This document shows positions 16,654-25,280 of a stretch of DNA of 64,000 bases, piece by piece (position 1 is the first letter of the stretch; every line of letters begins with the position of its first letter). Made by a program: the position numbers and the translations under genes. The DNA is taken from NCBI GenBank assembly GCA_902570155.1, contig CACFXU010000003.1:86181-150180 (forward strand). Reading direction: 5' to 3'. The notes below the pieces were generated by a model. That model ran no database searches, was not told the DNA's origin, and saw only the letters and a program-made list of their open reading frames with translations. The DNA comes from an uncultured Alphaproteobacteria bacterium. GTDB taxonomy: Bacteria > Pseudomonadota > Alphaproteobacteria > HIMB59 > GCA-002718135.

Positions 16654-17806
16654 AAGTTACTTCTGTTCTCATTAGAGAGACAGTTAAAATTGATATTGAA
16701 ATAAAAACGAAACACAAAGCATACATGTTAAATGTTAATCCAAGTTTTTCTGCAGAAAAACCTACTATTGCGGGTCCAAAAACTAAACCAGAAAAACCAA
16801 TACTAGATATATGAGATATAGTTTTAGGGATTGAATCTTTAGAATATTTGATTGCTTGCCTAAAAATAATTGGCTGCATATTAGAGCACGAAAAACCAAA
16901 TATTATCATGCCGATCAAAATGATGTAAATATTTTGAGAAACTATTGTAAAAATTAATACTACTGATCCAATTATGGTAAGATATGGACCTACAAATTTT
17001 TCATTAAAAATTTTTATAAGCTTTGAAGCCATTATGTTTGCAGATATTTCACCGATATTAAAAAATAGCAAAACAAAACCAGCTAAATAAACTGGTCCCA
17101 ATAAATCATTAATAAACCATAGAGAAGACCAATTGAGAATTATACCGATCGATGCAAAAATCATCATGTTAACTAAAGCGTACAAAAAAATTGTTTTAGA
17201 TGGTAAAGAGAAACTTGGTGCTTTATCTACATAATCAAGTTTTTTTGGTAAACCAAAAAAAAACATAGAAATAGAAGATAGAAAAATAAAAACTCCAATA
17301 AGAGCAAATAATAATTTCGGATCAACTTTAAGCCCAAAACAAAAGCTTGCTAGTAATGCTCCAAATATAGATCCTACTGAAAAACAAGATTTAAAAATTG
17401 GATTTAATATTTTTTTAGTTTTTGATTCTAATATAGCAATTTGTGTAAAAAGACTTGGAGCCTGGATGCCCACCACTGCTCCCCAAAAAATACTTAATAG
17501 AATATACACCTCGTACTTAGGTATATAAAAAATTAGAAATGGAATAAATGCATACGATAATCTTGCAATTATCAAACAATTGGTTGTTCCAATCTTTGGA
17601 AGTAAAAATCTTGTTGCTATTTGATTGATAATAATATTTGTGATTCCAAATACTGTTATACCTAAAGCAAATTCAGTTTCGGTAATTTTTAAACTTTCTA
17701 AAACTATTGGCGTATAAACAAAATAGGTACTTATTAAAAACATCACTATTGCACCCTGAGAATAAGCGGCGAGGAAAAATTTGTTATAATTTATTTCTTG
17801 AGCCAT
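16652..17806 (-). CDS. MFS transporter (paralogue 2)
   Basis: A protein of 384 residues with about twelve helices, clearly paralogous to the downstream MFS gene (shared KIGTTNCL, the same spacing of the central loop, and matching C-terminal helices with SHISSIGFSGLVFGPAIVGFSA). It probably heads a two-gene transcript. The 276 bases upstream, to 18082, are AT-rich with a short inverted repeat near 18057-18076 and no gene I can support. Confidence 0.88.
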   Translation of the reverse strand: MAQEINYNKFFLAAYSQGAIVMFLISTYFVYTPIVLESLKITETEFALGITVFGITNIIINQIATRFLLPKIGTTNCLIIARLSYAFIPFLIFYIPKYEVYILLSIFWGAVVGIQAPSLFTQIAILESKTKKILNPIFKSCFSVGSIFGALLASFCFGLKVDPKLLFALIGVFIFLSSISMFFFGLPKKLDYVDKAPSFSLPSKTIFLYALVNMMIFASIGIILNWSSLWFINDLLGPVYLAGFVLLFFNIGEISANIMASKLIKIFNEKFVGPYLTIIGSVVLIFTIVSQNIYIILIGMIIFGFSCSNMQPIIFRQAIKYSKDSIPKTISHISSIGFSGLVFGPAIVGFSAEKLGLTFNMYALCFVFISISILTVSLMRTEVT

Positions 17807-18082
17807 TTAATTAGTATGGATTATTAACATCAACGTATGTAATTACTAATTTATCATGAATTAAATATTAAATATTAATAGCTATTTGGATTATTCAATA
17901 TTATGGGATCTTATTAACGTATTTTTATATTTACTTTCATTCTCCAGTAGATAAATCAAATATAATAATCATAATCATCTTAATAATATCCATACCAACT
18001 AAGTAGATTGTTAGGGACTCTGCTATATAATTAGCGTATAGATCAACTGGGTGAGTGGTAAGGCCTATCGCTTACCCTCTTT

Positions 18083-18499
18083 CTAATTTGTTTGAGGCTC
18101 AACTGTTATGAATTTTTTATTAATCCAAGAGTTGATTCCACTTTGTGCATTGTAAATAATAGTATTAAATTTCTCATCTATCATATTAGCGACTACCTTA
18201 GATCTTTTTCCTGATCTACAAATTAAGATTATTGGATCAGTTATACTTATTTCTAGTTGTAATTTTTCGAACCATTCATCAAAATTATAATTCCCCTCTT
18301 CATCAAAAAAAGTTAGTAAAATACTATTTGGAATAACGCCGGTTTGATCCCACTCTGAACTTCTTCTTACATCTACAATTGGAATATTAAGATTTGATAA
18401 TTTTATCATTTCTTGATCATCGACATCTATAACTTCTGCAAATGCAAATTTAACAATCAATAAACCAACTATAATCTTTATATAAAATCTAATATTCAT
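18083..18499 (-). CDS. Exported single-domain rhodanese
   Basis: A 138-residue protein with an N-terminal signal peptide (cleavage likely after AFA, residue 21) and one rhodanese domain. The active-site loop is C94-R-S-G-K-R-S, and the CH2A-like strand IPIVDVRRSSEW is clear. It probably acts in the periplasm in sulfur transfer or thiol chemistry. A 19-codon frame and two other small genes lie upstream on the same strand. Confidence 0.9.
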   Translation of the reverse strand: MNIRFYIKIIVGLLIVKFAFAEVIDVDDQEMIKLSNLNIPIVDVRRSSEWDQTGVIPNSILLTFFDEEGNYNFDEWFEKLQLEISITDPIILICRSGKRSKVVANMIDEKFNTIIYNAQSGINSWINKKFITVEPQTN

Positions 18500-18539
18500 T
18501 AATTTTCGTCACAATAAGTTTGGTAGTTATTTAAAAGAA

Positions 18540-18599
18540 TTAGTCGTGTTCTCCACCAGGGTCATTTTTTTTGCAGTTTAACTTTATAGGGATTGCCAT
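18540..18599 (-). CDS. Candidate 19-residue micro-protein
   Basis: ATG at 18599 to TAA at 18540 encodes MAIPIKLNCKKNDPGGEHD. It starts one base after the stop of the ABM-domain gene, so it could be translated by coupling. The hydrophilic tail with Cys, Pro-Gly-Gly, Glu, His and Asp is unlike random AT-rich translation. No family assigned; conservation in relatives would decide. Confidence 0.4.
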   Translation of the reverse strand: MAIPIKLNCKKNDPGGEHD

Positions 18600-18600
18600 T

Positions 18601-18912
18601 TTATTTAGTTATTTCTGAAAAAGTGATTTCGTGACCTTTGTCGGTAAGAAGATTTTCTATCTTCTTTAAAAAATTATCGTCTTCTTCACCACTTTCTCTT
18701 TTAGCTATATATTTATCCCAATCATCCATACTACTCCATTCCTCGGTTAAAAGTAAAACATTTTTATTTTCTGTATCTATGGATCTAATAATACTTTTGC
18801 ACCCTTCTTGCGATAAAGTGTAAGCCCTTCCATTTGGTAAGTTATGTAAATTTATATATTCTTCCATTTTACCTTCTTTAATATGAACTTTGATCCAAAC
18901 CATTAATGACAT
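18601..18912 (-). CDS. ABM-type dimeric alpha/beta-barrel protein
   Basis: A 103-residue protein with the ferredoxin-like pattern of antibiotic biosynthesis monooxygenase (ABM/YgiN) domains: strand MVWIKVHIKEGKMEEY, a helix, then VLLLTEEWSSMDDWDKYI. Such proteins act as homodimers on quinones or heme or have no known substrate. AAGGAG lies about 8 bases before the ATG. It is 12 bases downstream of an SDR gene, so the two are likely cotranscribed. Confidence 0.75.
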   Translation of the reverse strand: MSLMVWIKVHIKEGKMEEYINLHNLPNGRAYTLSQEGCKSIIRSIDTENKNVLLLTEEWSSMDDWDKYIAKRESGEEDDNFLKKIENLLTDKGHEITFSEITK

Positions 18913-18924
18913 TTTATAACTCCT

Positions 18925-19842
18925 TTATAATTTTTTATTTTTTGCTCCAGGAAATAAATCTGCAAAACCAGAATTATTAGTATCTTTGAATGATGGTAAT
19001 GGTGATTCACTATCATATTGTGGTAATGCCTTTAACATCATTTCCTTAATAGGTTTTGAATTTTCATAACGTGCTTCATTGATAGATCCATCATGATCAT
19101 AATCTTCTCTAAAATCAAATTTTTTTGCCAAATCAATTGTAAATAATGTTTTCCCATTTGATTTAGATAAAAAAGAGTCATCAGCTTTTTCAATTAAAGC
19201 ATATACAGCTCGACCAACAAATTTTGGACTTTCTCCATCAGGAAATGCAGTAATTTCTGTTTGACCACCTCCAGGATGTAAAGTTATTGCTTTTACATTA
19301 TGCTCTTTTAACTCAATAGCCATATCACAACTCAGACGATCCATTGCAGCATGTGCAACTCCATACCCAACATCAAAAAGATAAAAAAAACCTCCATAAC
19401 TAGAAATTTGTAAAATCAGCCCATTATTGTTTTTTATCATTGATGGTACTATTAGCTTACTCATTACATATGAGCTTCTAACACCTACATTCATATGTCC
19501 GTCATACACTGAGATAGGTCTTTCCCAAAATGGCTTACCAAAATGAGGTGTCATTGCTACTAGCCCTTGATAAGCACTATTTACGAGTAAATCTATTTTT
19601 TCTTCTTTTAAAATTATTTCTTCAGAAAATTTTTTGACATCTTCATCATTATTTTGATCTAAAACATAAGGAATCAATTCTCCATCACCTTTAAAAGAAT
19701 CAACTTCATTTTTTAGAGCATCAAGAGCAGATTTATTTCTTGCAGTTGCAAATACCTTGAAATTACCTTCGGTAGCAAGAACATGAGCTATACCTCGACC
19801 AAATCCACGAGATGCTCCTGTAACTATTGCAGTTTTAGACAT
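18925..19842 (-). CDS. SDR oxidoreductase, DHRS1-like, with altered catalytic lysine
   Basis: A 305-residue Rossmann-fold short-chain dehydrogenase. The nucleotide-binding motif is TGASRGFGRG (residues 8-17), with NSAYQG and catalytic Ser147/148. The YxxxK motif reads Y160-G-V-A-H164, so the catalytic lysine is histidine. Its surroundings (YGVxxAAxDRL) match the DHRS1-like SDR subfamily, which normally keeps the lysine. The substrate is unknown. It lies upstream of, and in the same direction as, an ABM-domain gene. Confidence 0.87.
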   Translation of the reverse strand: MSKTAIVTGASRGFGRGIAHVLATEGNFKVFATARNKSALDALKNEVDSFKGDGELIPYVLDQNNDEDVKKFSEEIILKEEKIDLLVNSAYQGLVAMTPHFGKPFWERPISVYDGHMNVGVRSSYVMSKLIVPSMIKNNNGLILQISSYGGFFYLFDVGYGVAHAAMDRLSCDMAIELKEHNVKAITLHPGGGQTEITAFPDGESPKFVGRAVYALIEKADDSFLSKSNGKTLFTIDLAKKFDFREDYDHDGSINEARYENSKPIKEMMLKALPQYDSESPLPSFKDTNNSGFADLFPGAKNKKL

Positions 19843-20107
19843 TTATAATTTTTATTTTATAATAATTTAAAAAATTAATATAAAAATAAAATATTAAATT
19901 TTGGTTACATCTTGACTACATTTACAATTTCTTTTTTTAAAAATTTTAGAAAAATAAATCTAAGTTACCTAGCAAATTTATAAATCTAATTATTATCTCA
20001 ACGCATTTTGGAGTTGGTATTTGTAGTTTTGAAACCTATTACCAATTAAAAAGAATGTTTAGTACTTATTAGTGTAAAAGTATCTTGATTATGTTAAGAT
20101 AAATAAT

Positions 20108-20497
20108 ATGTCTAATCCTTTCATTTTAATAGCTAGAATACGTGTAAAAGAAGGTAAGGTCGAAGAGTATCTCGAGATAGCAAAAGAAGCTGATGATGCT
20201 GTTAATGCATCAGAACCAGATATGCTAATCCATACATTTGATCAAGATCCAACAGATCCATTAGAATTTACCTGGAGTGAAGTCTACCGTACAAGTGAGG
20301 CAATGGTTCATCACATTAACAACCCTCCTGTTGTAGCTTATGTAGAAAAACATCAAGAAATAGCAGATAAATTTGAAATAGAAGTTTATGGTAATATTAC
20401 TAATGAAACAATCAAAGCAATTGAAGCTTTAAATGTCCCTTTCAAGCACTTTAAAACAACAGAAGTTGGTTACATAAGAAAAGAAAAATTTATTTAA
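20108..20497 (+). CDS. ABM/YgiN-like monooxygenase-fold protein
   Basis: A 129-residue protein with an N-terminal ABM domain (ILIARIRVKEGKVEEYLEIA, then EFTWSEVYRTSEAMVHHI) and a C-terminal extension of about 40 residues. Likely a dimeric alpha/beta barrel; the reaction is unknown. It converges on the GYD gene through a shared hairpin. The 265-base region before it is AT-rich with no other feature that I can support. Confidence 0.78.
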   Translation: MSNPFILIARIRVKEGKVEEYLEIAKEADDAVNASEPDMLIHTFDQDPTDPLEFTWSEVYRTSEAMVHHINNPPVVAYVEKHQEIADKFEIEVYGNITNETIKAIEALNVPFKHFKTTEVGYIRKEKFI

Positions 20498-20509
20498 TTT
20501 AATGAAAAA

Positions 20510-20531
20510 AAGCACTCTAGTTTGAGTGCTT
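20510..20531. terminator. Hairpin terminator between convergent genes
   Basis: AAGCACTC (20510-20517) and GAGTGCTT (20524-20531) form an 8-bp stem with a 6-base loop. Six further A bases upstream of the stem on the plus strand give a U-run for minus-strand transcripts, so it mainly ends the GYD gene; it may also stop plus-strand readthrough. Confidence 0.75.
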
Positions 20532-20537
20532 CTTAAA

Positions 20538-20855
20538 TTAAGAAGTAGGAGGAGAAAAATCTACTTTATTTCCCATTTCTCTTACTTTGTTTAAATCAAC
20601 TGATTCTAAAGTTACTGCTTCTGTAAGAGTGCCTGCTGCTTTTGCTTTTAAAGCACATGCAGCCATACTTTCAAATGACTCTGCCTCTGCAATCATGACA
20701 AAATCATACTGACCTCTTGTTATATGATAATCAATTAATTTACCTCCAACACTGCTAACCATTTTTTCCATAGCTGCTTTTCTGTCTGAGTCTCCATTAA
20801 TGATACCATCTGCACCTTTTTGGGAATAAATACCAAGTGATACAAAAATTGACAT
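20538..20855 (-). CDS. GYD-domain protein
   Basis: A 105-residue protein matching the GYD domain pattern: opening strand MSIFVSLGIYSQKG, then GGKLIDYHITRGQYDFVMIAEAES and a helix with AACALKAKAAG. GYD proteins are small dimeric ferredoxin-like proteins of unknown role. A strong GGAGG motif precedes the ATG. It ends at the convergent hairpin. Confidence 0.82.
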   Translation of the reverse strand: MSIFVSLGIYSQKGADGIINGDSDRKAAMEKMVSSVGGKLIDYHITRGQYDFVMIAEAESFESMAACALKAKAAGTLTEAVTLESVDLNKVREMGNKVDFSPPTS

Positions 20856-21088
20856 TTAACATCCTCCTTTCAATTTATTTATAAATTAATATAGAATTTT
20901 TTATTAAAAATTTATCAAGATCAACAATCTTTTTATTAATAAAACTAAAAGGTTTGAATAACTATTCGTCAATATTTATTATTTTTTATTAATAATATTT
21001 TTTGCTTAACTTAATTATTATTCAATAATAGAATATTCATAAAATTGTAAAATTTGATTTTTAAATTTTAAAAAACAAAAGGAGATTT

Positions 21089-21409
21089 ATGTTATTTGAA
21101 AAATTACAAAAAGCATTTGAAGAAAAAGATGCAAAAGCTCACAGAGCTCTTTTCCATGAAGACCATGAATTTATTAGTCACAAGCAAAATAAAGTTTTTA
21201 AAAAAAGTGAAGGAAGTGAAGAACAAACATTAGAAATGTTTAATAATATTACCCAAGATAAAGTTCGTTGTATTTATGAAAATGATGAAATTTTAGTTAC
21301 ACATCGCTTTAATACTTATGCATCTGGCGATAAAGAAGCTTTAATGATGGTTGCATTAAAAAAAGATGGATTAATTTGGAGAACAGAGACTGGCGCTACA
21401 GAAATGTAA
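21089..21409 (+). CDS. Small NTF2/SnoaL-like protein
   Basis: A 106-residue protein. A helix with FEEKDAKAHRALFHEDHEFI followed by strand-rich sequence fits the cone-shaped SnoaL/NTF2 fold, although I cannot assign a subfamily. AAAGGAG sits 6 bases before the ATG. It is the first of three closely spaced small genes with strong ribosome-binding sites, probably one operon. Confidence 0.7.
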   Translation: MLFEKLQKAFEEKDAKAHRALFHEDHEFISHKQNKVFKKSEGSEEQTLEMFNNITQDKVRCIYENDEILVTHRFNTYASGDKEALMMVALKKDGLIWRTETGATEM

Positions 21410-21434
21410 ATAAACTTATTTTTAAGGAGGATTT

Positions 21435-21758
21435 ATGAAAAAAGGATATTGGGTAGGACAAGTAAAAGAAATTAAAAATGAAGAAAAATGGGGTCAATAT
21501 TTAGAAAAATTTATGAATATTGTTGCTGAGGAGGCAGAAAAGAAATCAGGAAATTTTGTTCCTACTGCTAGCAGTGAACCAAAGTTCTATATTCAAAAGA
21601 ATTTTGATTTATTATATTCAGCAGTTGTTGAATTTAATAGCGTACAAGATGCAATAGATGGGTACAATGATCCTCGTTATCAAGAAGCTTTGGCATATTT
21701 AGGCGAAAATAAAGAGGATGTTGTTGTGAGAAATTTGGTAATTATAGAAGCAAATTAA
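21435..21758 (+). CDS. DUF1330-family small protein
   Basis: A 107-residue protein with the DUF1330 pattern: GYWVGQVKEIKNEEKWGQYL, PTASSEPKFYIQ, AVVEFNSVQDAIDGYNDPRYQEAL. This is another ferredoxin-like dimeric barrel of unknown function. AAGGAGG precedes the start. It lies between two other small genes of the same operon. Confidence 0.82.
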   Translation: MKKGYWVGQVKEIKNEEKWGQYLEKFMNIVAEEAEKKSGNFVPTASSEPKFYIQKNFDLLYSAVVEFNSVQDAIDGYNDPRYQEALAYLGENKEDVVVRNLVIIEAN

Positions 21759-21781
21759 ATAAATAGAAAAAAGGAAGTATT

Positions 21782-22051
21782 ATGAAAATTATTATGAATG
21801 TTAGATTAAAAGAAGGTTATGAAAAATGGAAAAATCTTTTTCTCAGTGTTGATACTCATAGAGAAAAATATGGAATAAAAGTTTTAGCATATGGCCACCC
21901 TAAAGATGATGAAACTAAAATTTATCAAGTTTTAGAGATTGAATCGATGGAAAAAATGCAAGCAGCAATGCAAGATCCAGAATTAGCAAAACTTAGAACT
22001 GATGCGGGTGTTGATTTAGATAGCCAAGAATTAGTTTTCTTGGTCGAGTAG
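21782..22051 (+). CDS. Small alpha/beta-barrel protein (DUF3764-like)
   Basis: An 89-residue protein with a beta-alpha-beta-beta-alpha-beta pattern (MKIIMNVRLKEGYEKWKNLF, then TKIYQVLEIESMEKMQAAMQ), resembling small proteins related to the ABM fold. AAGGAAG lies before the ATG. Third gene of the small-protein operon. Function unknown. Confidence 0.68.
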   Translation: MKIIMNVRLKEGYEKWKNLFLSVDTHREKYGIKVLAYGHPKDDETKIYQVLEIESMEKMQAAMQDPELAKLRTDAGVDLDSQELVFLVE

Positions 22052-22080
22052 ATTAATAAAAAATAACACACTATATATTT

Positions 22081-22122
22081 ATGGGGTATAAAGCCCTCTC
22101 CACTGAGGGAGTTTTGCCCCAT
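22081..22122. terminator. Nested inverted repeat, probable terminator or RNA hairpin
   Basis: Outer arms ATGGGG (22081-22086) and CCCCAT (22117-22122) enclose an inner stem CCCTC (22094-22098) / GAGGG (22105-22109). It lies between the convergent ends of the small-protein operon and the polysaccharide-lyase-like gene. There is no clear T-run, so factor-independent termination is not assured. Confidence 0.5.
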
Positions 22123-22126
22123 TTAC

Positions 22127-23335
22127 CTACTTAAAAGTTTTTTTACCCTTTTTGGTTAACTGATCACGTATTTTTTTTCTATCCTTACTTTTATCTAAGT
22201 CTTTATCCCAATCTAGTTTGTTTACTTCGGTGGCAACCCATGTTTTGATATCATCTTTATTACTATTAGATTTTTTACTAATGTCTTTAGTAATTTTATT
22301 TATAAGAGTATTAATAATTCTATCTCGTTTACCTTGATCATCATTTGTTTCATACTGACCAACTATTTGATTACCATCATCTGGATCAGCAGGATTTGTT
22401 TTAACAACATCAATTTCTTGTTTTTGAATATAGTTACAATCAAATAATTGAAGTTTATTACATGATTTTTCTGCTTTCATTCCTTCATAGTGCATAACTT
22501 GATCACCATTTTCACCCTGACTATATAAGCCAAATCTAAATTTTGGTCCCATTTGATATTCATTTTTGTTCTGTACAATTTTTGATATTGTTTTTCCTTC
22601 AAAGCGATAAATAAGTTGATCATTTAACCAAAGTTTTATTTTTCCATCTTCTTGATCAGTCCAATTAATATTTAACAAGACAGTGTGCCATTTACCCTTC
22701 ACATTATTAAGGGGAATTATTCTTTTATAATCACTACCATCACATACAGAAACTCCTGATCGACCAACATAAATTCCATCATAACGCCAAGAAAAAAAGA
22801 AACTCATTTCAGGGCAAGCAACATTAAATTCATCTATTGTTTGAGTAGTAAGCAAACTTCTTGTTAGTTTTTCATGTTCAAGATCCATTTTAAATTGACC
22901 TATGTGAACAAAATCCCACATATTTTTTGGTCCATCGGATATTGGATCGATATAGAAAGACCAAGTATACCAAAATTCACCTAAATGACCTCTTATCTTT
23001 TCACCAGTTATAGGATCAAAGAAACCAAGTTCAGAACGACCAATAAAAGTTTTTTCTCTTCTATTACAATCTTCAGCACCACAATCTTCTAGTCTTTTTT
23101 CAAAACGCAAAGAATATTCATTTGTTTTTGTAACTTTATTATCATATCGAAGAGCCCAAGGATTTTGATGTATTCTAGTATGTGTTTCTATTGGGCCCCA
23201 AAATCCAGTATCATACGGATATTTAATATTTTCCTCAAATTTAAAAATATATTCATCATCAAGAAATTTCTTAGGAGGATCTTTAGCATAAACACTTGAT
23301 GAAATTAAAAATAGAAAAAATATAATTCTATACAT
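22127..23335 (-). CDS. Secreted polysaccharide-lyase-like (heparin lyase I fold) protein
   Basis: A 402-residue protein with a signal peptide (cleavage after VYA, about residue 17). Residues about 25-300 show the jelly-roll pattern of polysaccharide lyases of the heparin-lyase-I type (FWYTWSFYID, GKWHTVLLNINW, KLWLNDQLIYRFEG, KFRFGLYSQ). The C-terminal 100 residues are charged and low in hydrophobicity. It probably binds or cleaves an acidic glycan outside the cytoplasm. Catalytic residues cannot be fixed by eye, so binding only is possible. Confidence 0.78.
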   Translation of the reverse strand: MYRIIFFLFLISSSVYAKDPPKKFLDDEYIFKFEENIKYPYDTGFWGPIETHTRIHQNPWALRYDNKVTKTNEYSLRFEKRLEDCGAEDCNRREKTFIGRSELGFFDPITGEKIRGHLGEFWYTWSFYIDPISDGPKNMWDFVHIGQFKMDLEHEKLTRSLLTTQTIDEFNVACPEMSFFFSWRYDGIYVGRSGVSVCDGSDYKRIIPLNNVKGKWHTVLLNINWTDQEDGKIKLWLNDQLIYRFEGKTISKIVQNKNEYQMGPKFRFGLYSQGENGDQVMHYEGMKAEKSCNKLQLFDCNYIQKQEIDVVKTNPADPDDGNQIVGQYETNDDQGKRDRIINTLINKITKDISKKSNSNKDDIKTWVATEVNKLDWDKDLDKSKDRKKIRDQLTKKGKKTFK

Positions 23336-23413
23336 TAATAGCTTTATATAATGCTCTAAATAATATGTAAAAAAATTTATTTTCTAAAATTAAAATATAT
23401 TAGCTTAAACAAA

Positions 23414-25018
23414 TTATAGTGACTGTAATAATATATCAGTGGCTTTATCTGCTATTGCCATAGCGGGTGCATTTGTATTAGCTCCAACAATTGTTGGCAT
23501 CATCGACACATCAAAAACTCTTAAATTTTTTATTCCCTTAACTTCCAATTTTGTATTTAATACCGCCATATCATCATTATCTTTACCCATTTTACATGTT
23601 CCAACAGGATGCCAATTTGTTTTGATCATTTTTTTTGAATAGTTAATGAGATCTTCATCTGAATTAATCGATTGACCAGGTAATGTTTCTTCTAAAACAA
23701 TATCAGATAAAGGCTTTGTTTGAATAACCTTTCTTGCAAGCTTAACGGCATTTAACATAACATTCATATCATCTTCATGACTTAAAAAATTTGGATCAAT
23801 AAGAGGTAAATCTAATGGGTTGGAAGATTGAATTCTAACCTCACCTCGTGATTTTGGATTCATTAGACAAGATGTAAGAGTTAAACCGTGATCAGGTTTT
23901 ATGCCTTTTGTATCTCTATCGGTATACATTATGGGCACGCAATACAGTTTAATTTTAGGATCTTTTTTATCTTCTAAATTTTCTGGATTAAAAAAAGAGC
24001 AACTATCGACACCTTGTGATCGTACAGGTCCTGAATTAAATAATAAATACTGAATTCCATTTTTTATCATTCGCCATCCTTCATCTTGTTTATAATAACT
24101 ATAACCAGCTTTTACTCTCGAGATAACAGGAACTTCATGATGATCTTGCAAATTTTTACCTACACCTTTTAAATTTTCAATTACTGGAATATTAAATTGT
24201 TGTAATTGCTTTTCTTCCCCTATTCCGGAATGCATTAAAATTTTAGGTGTTACGTATGCTCCTGATGTTAAAATAATATCATTGGCAAAATATTTAGTTG
24301 GTTTACCATTTGATATACATTCAACACCAATTGCTTTTTTTTGATCAAGAATAACTTTTCTTACAATAGAACTAGTTTTGATTTCTAAATTTTTATTATT
24401 AGTTTTTGATTTTAAAAAAGCACTGTACACATCGCATCTTTTTCCATTGCCAATGGTGTATTGCATGGTTCCTACACCATATTGATCACCATCATTGAAA
24501 TCATCATTATAAGGCAAACCCATGGCTTGCATTGTTTTGATATAAAGGTTTGTGCCTTCTACGATGTAACCAGGATCTGAAACTTTCAAGTTACCTTTAT
24601 TTCCATGATATTCATTTTGAATACGTTGATTATTTTCAAGTTTAACAAAATGCTTGAGTATAGAGCTCCAATTCCAATTACTATCTTCAGTCTCCTCTTC
24701 CCATTTATTATAATCTGAAGGTTTCCCTCGCATATAAACCATACCGTTCACTTTTGATCCCCCACCAAGAGTTTTAGCTTGAGCTATAAAATGCTGACGG
24801 TTATTTAATTGTTTTTGTGGAATAGATTCATAGAATTTTAAATATGGACTATTCTCTAAACCTTTAATCCAACCAGCAGGCATCGATAAAAGTAAATTAT
24901 TGGATTTAATTCCTTCTTCTAAAATTAAAACAGAGGCGCCATGCTTAATTAATTTTGTTGCTGTAATAATTCCTGATGTTCCACCACCTACAATTATAAA
25001 ATCATATTTTTTTGCCAT
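23414..25018 (-). CDS. GMC-family FAD oxidoreductase (choline dehydrogenase-like)
   Basis: A protein of 534 residues. The FAD-binding motif IIVGGGTSGIITATKL is at the N-terminus, with GGGSKVNGMVYMRG (GMC signature 1) and SGAYVTPKILMHSGIG (signature 2). C-terminal catalytic pieces are WHPVGTCKMG and GANTNAPAMAIADKA. GMC enzymes oxidise alcohols to aldehydes; choline or another alcohol is possible. No betaine aldehyde dehydrogenase lies next to it, so the substrate is open. Confidence 0.92.
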   Translation of the reverse strand: MAKKYDFIIVGGGTSGIITATKLIKHGASVLILEEGIKSNNLLLSMPAGWIKGLENSPYLKFYESIPQKQLNNRQHFIAQAKTLGGGSKVNGMVYMRGKPSDYNKWEEETEDSNWNWSSILKHFVKLENNQRIQNEYHGNKGNLKVSDPGYIVEGTNLYIKTMQAMGLPYNDDFNDGDQYGVGTMQYTIGNGKRCDVYSAFLKSKTNNKNLEIKTSSIVRKVILDQKKAIGVECISNGKPTKYFANDIILTSGAYVTPKILMHSGIGEEKQLQQFNIPVIENLKGVGKNLQDHHEVPVISRVKAGYSYYKQDEGWRMIKNGIQYLLFNSGPVRSQGVDSCSFFNPENLEDKKDPKIKLYCVPIMYTDRDTKGIKPDHGLTLTSCLMNPKSRGEVRIQSSNPLDLPLIDPNFLSHEDDMNVMLNAVKLARKVIQTKPLSDIVLEETLPGQSINSDEDLINYSKKMIKTNWHPVGTCKMGKDNDDMAVLNTKLEVKGIKNLRVFDVSMMPTIVGANTNAPAMAIADKATDILLQSL

Positions 25019-25070
25019 ATATAAATTTTTCTATTTTAATTTTTTACGTGTTTCTATATTTAATATCAAG

Positions 25071-25265
25071 ATGAAAACTTTAATAGTTAAAGCAGATGAT
25101 GGAAGAGAATACCATGTAGATGACCCCAATGGCTTTTATCAGCACCTTGTAGATTTTCACTCAGATAATAGTATTGGAAATAATAGTGTCCATGAAGAAA
25201 ATGGCTATTACTTTACAGTAACACCTTCATTTTACGATACTGTGAAAAAATTTGTAGAAAAATAA
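25071..25265 (+). CDS. Small conserved-looking hypothetical protein (64 aa)
   Basis: ATG 25071 to TAA 25265 encodes 64 residues (MKTLIVKADDGREYHVDD...), soluble and well balanced, with the C-terminal stretch YYFTVTPSFYDTVKKFVEK. The longer frame starting at 24900 would overlap the GMC gene antisense and is not credible. No family recognised. It is divergent from the GMC gene with 52 bases between starts. Confidence 0.65.
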   Translation: MKTLIVKADDGREYHVDDPNGFYQHLVDFHSDNSIGNNSVHEENGYYFTVTPSFYDTVKKFVEK

Positions 25266-25280
25266 ATTATTATAAATCAA

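Noticed and set aside
18057..18076. Short inverted repeat GGTAAG/CTTACC near the rhodanese stop
   Set aside because: A six-base stem with no T-run in either direction is too weak to call a terminator or RNA.
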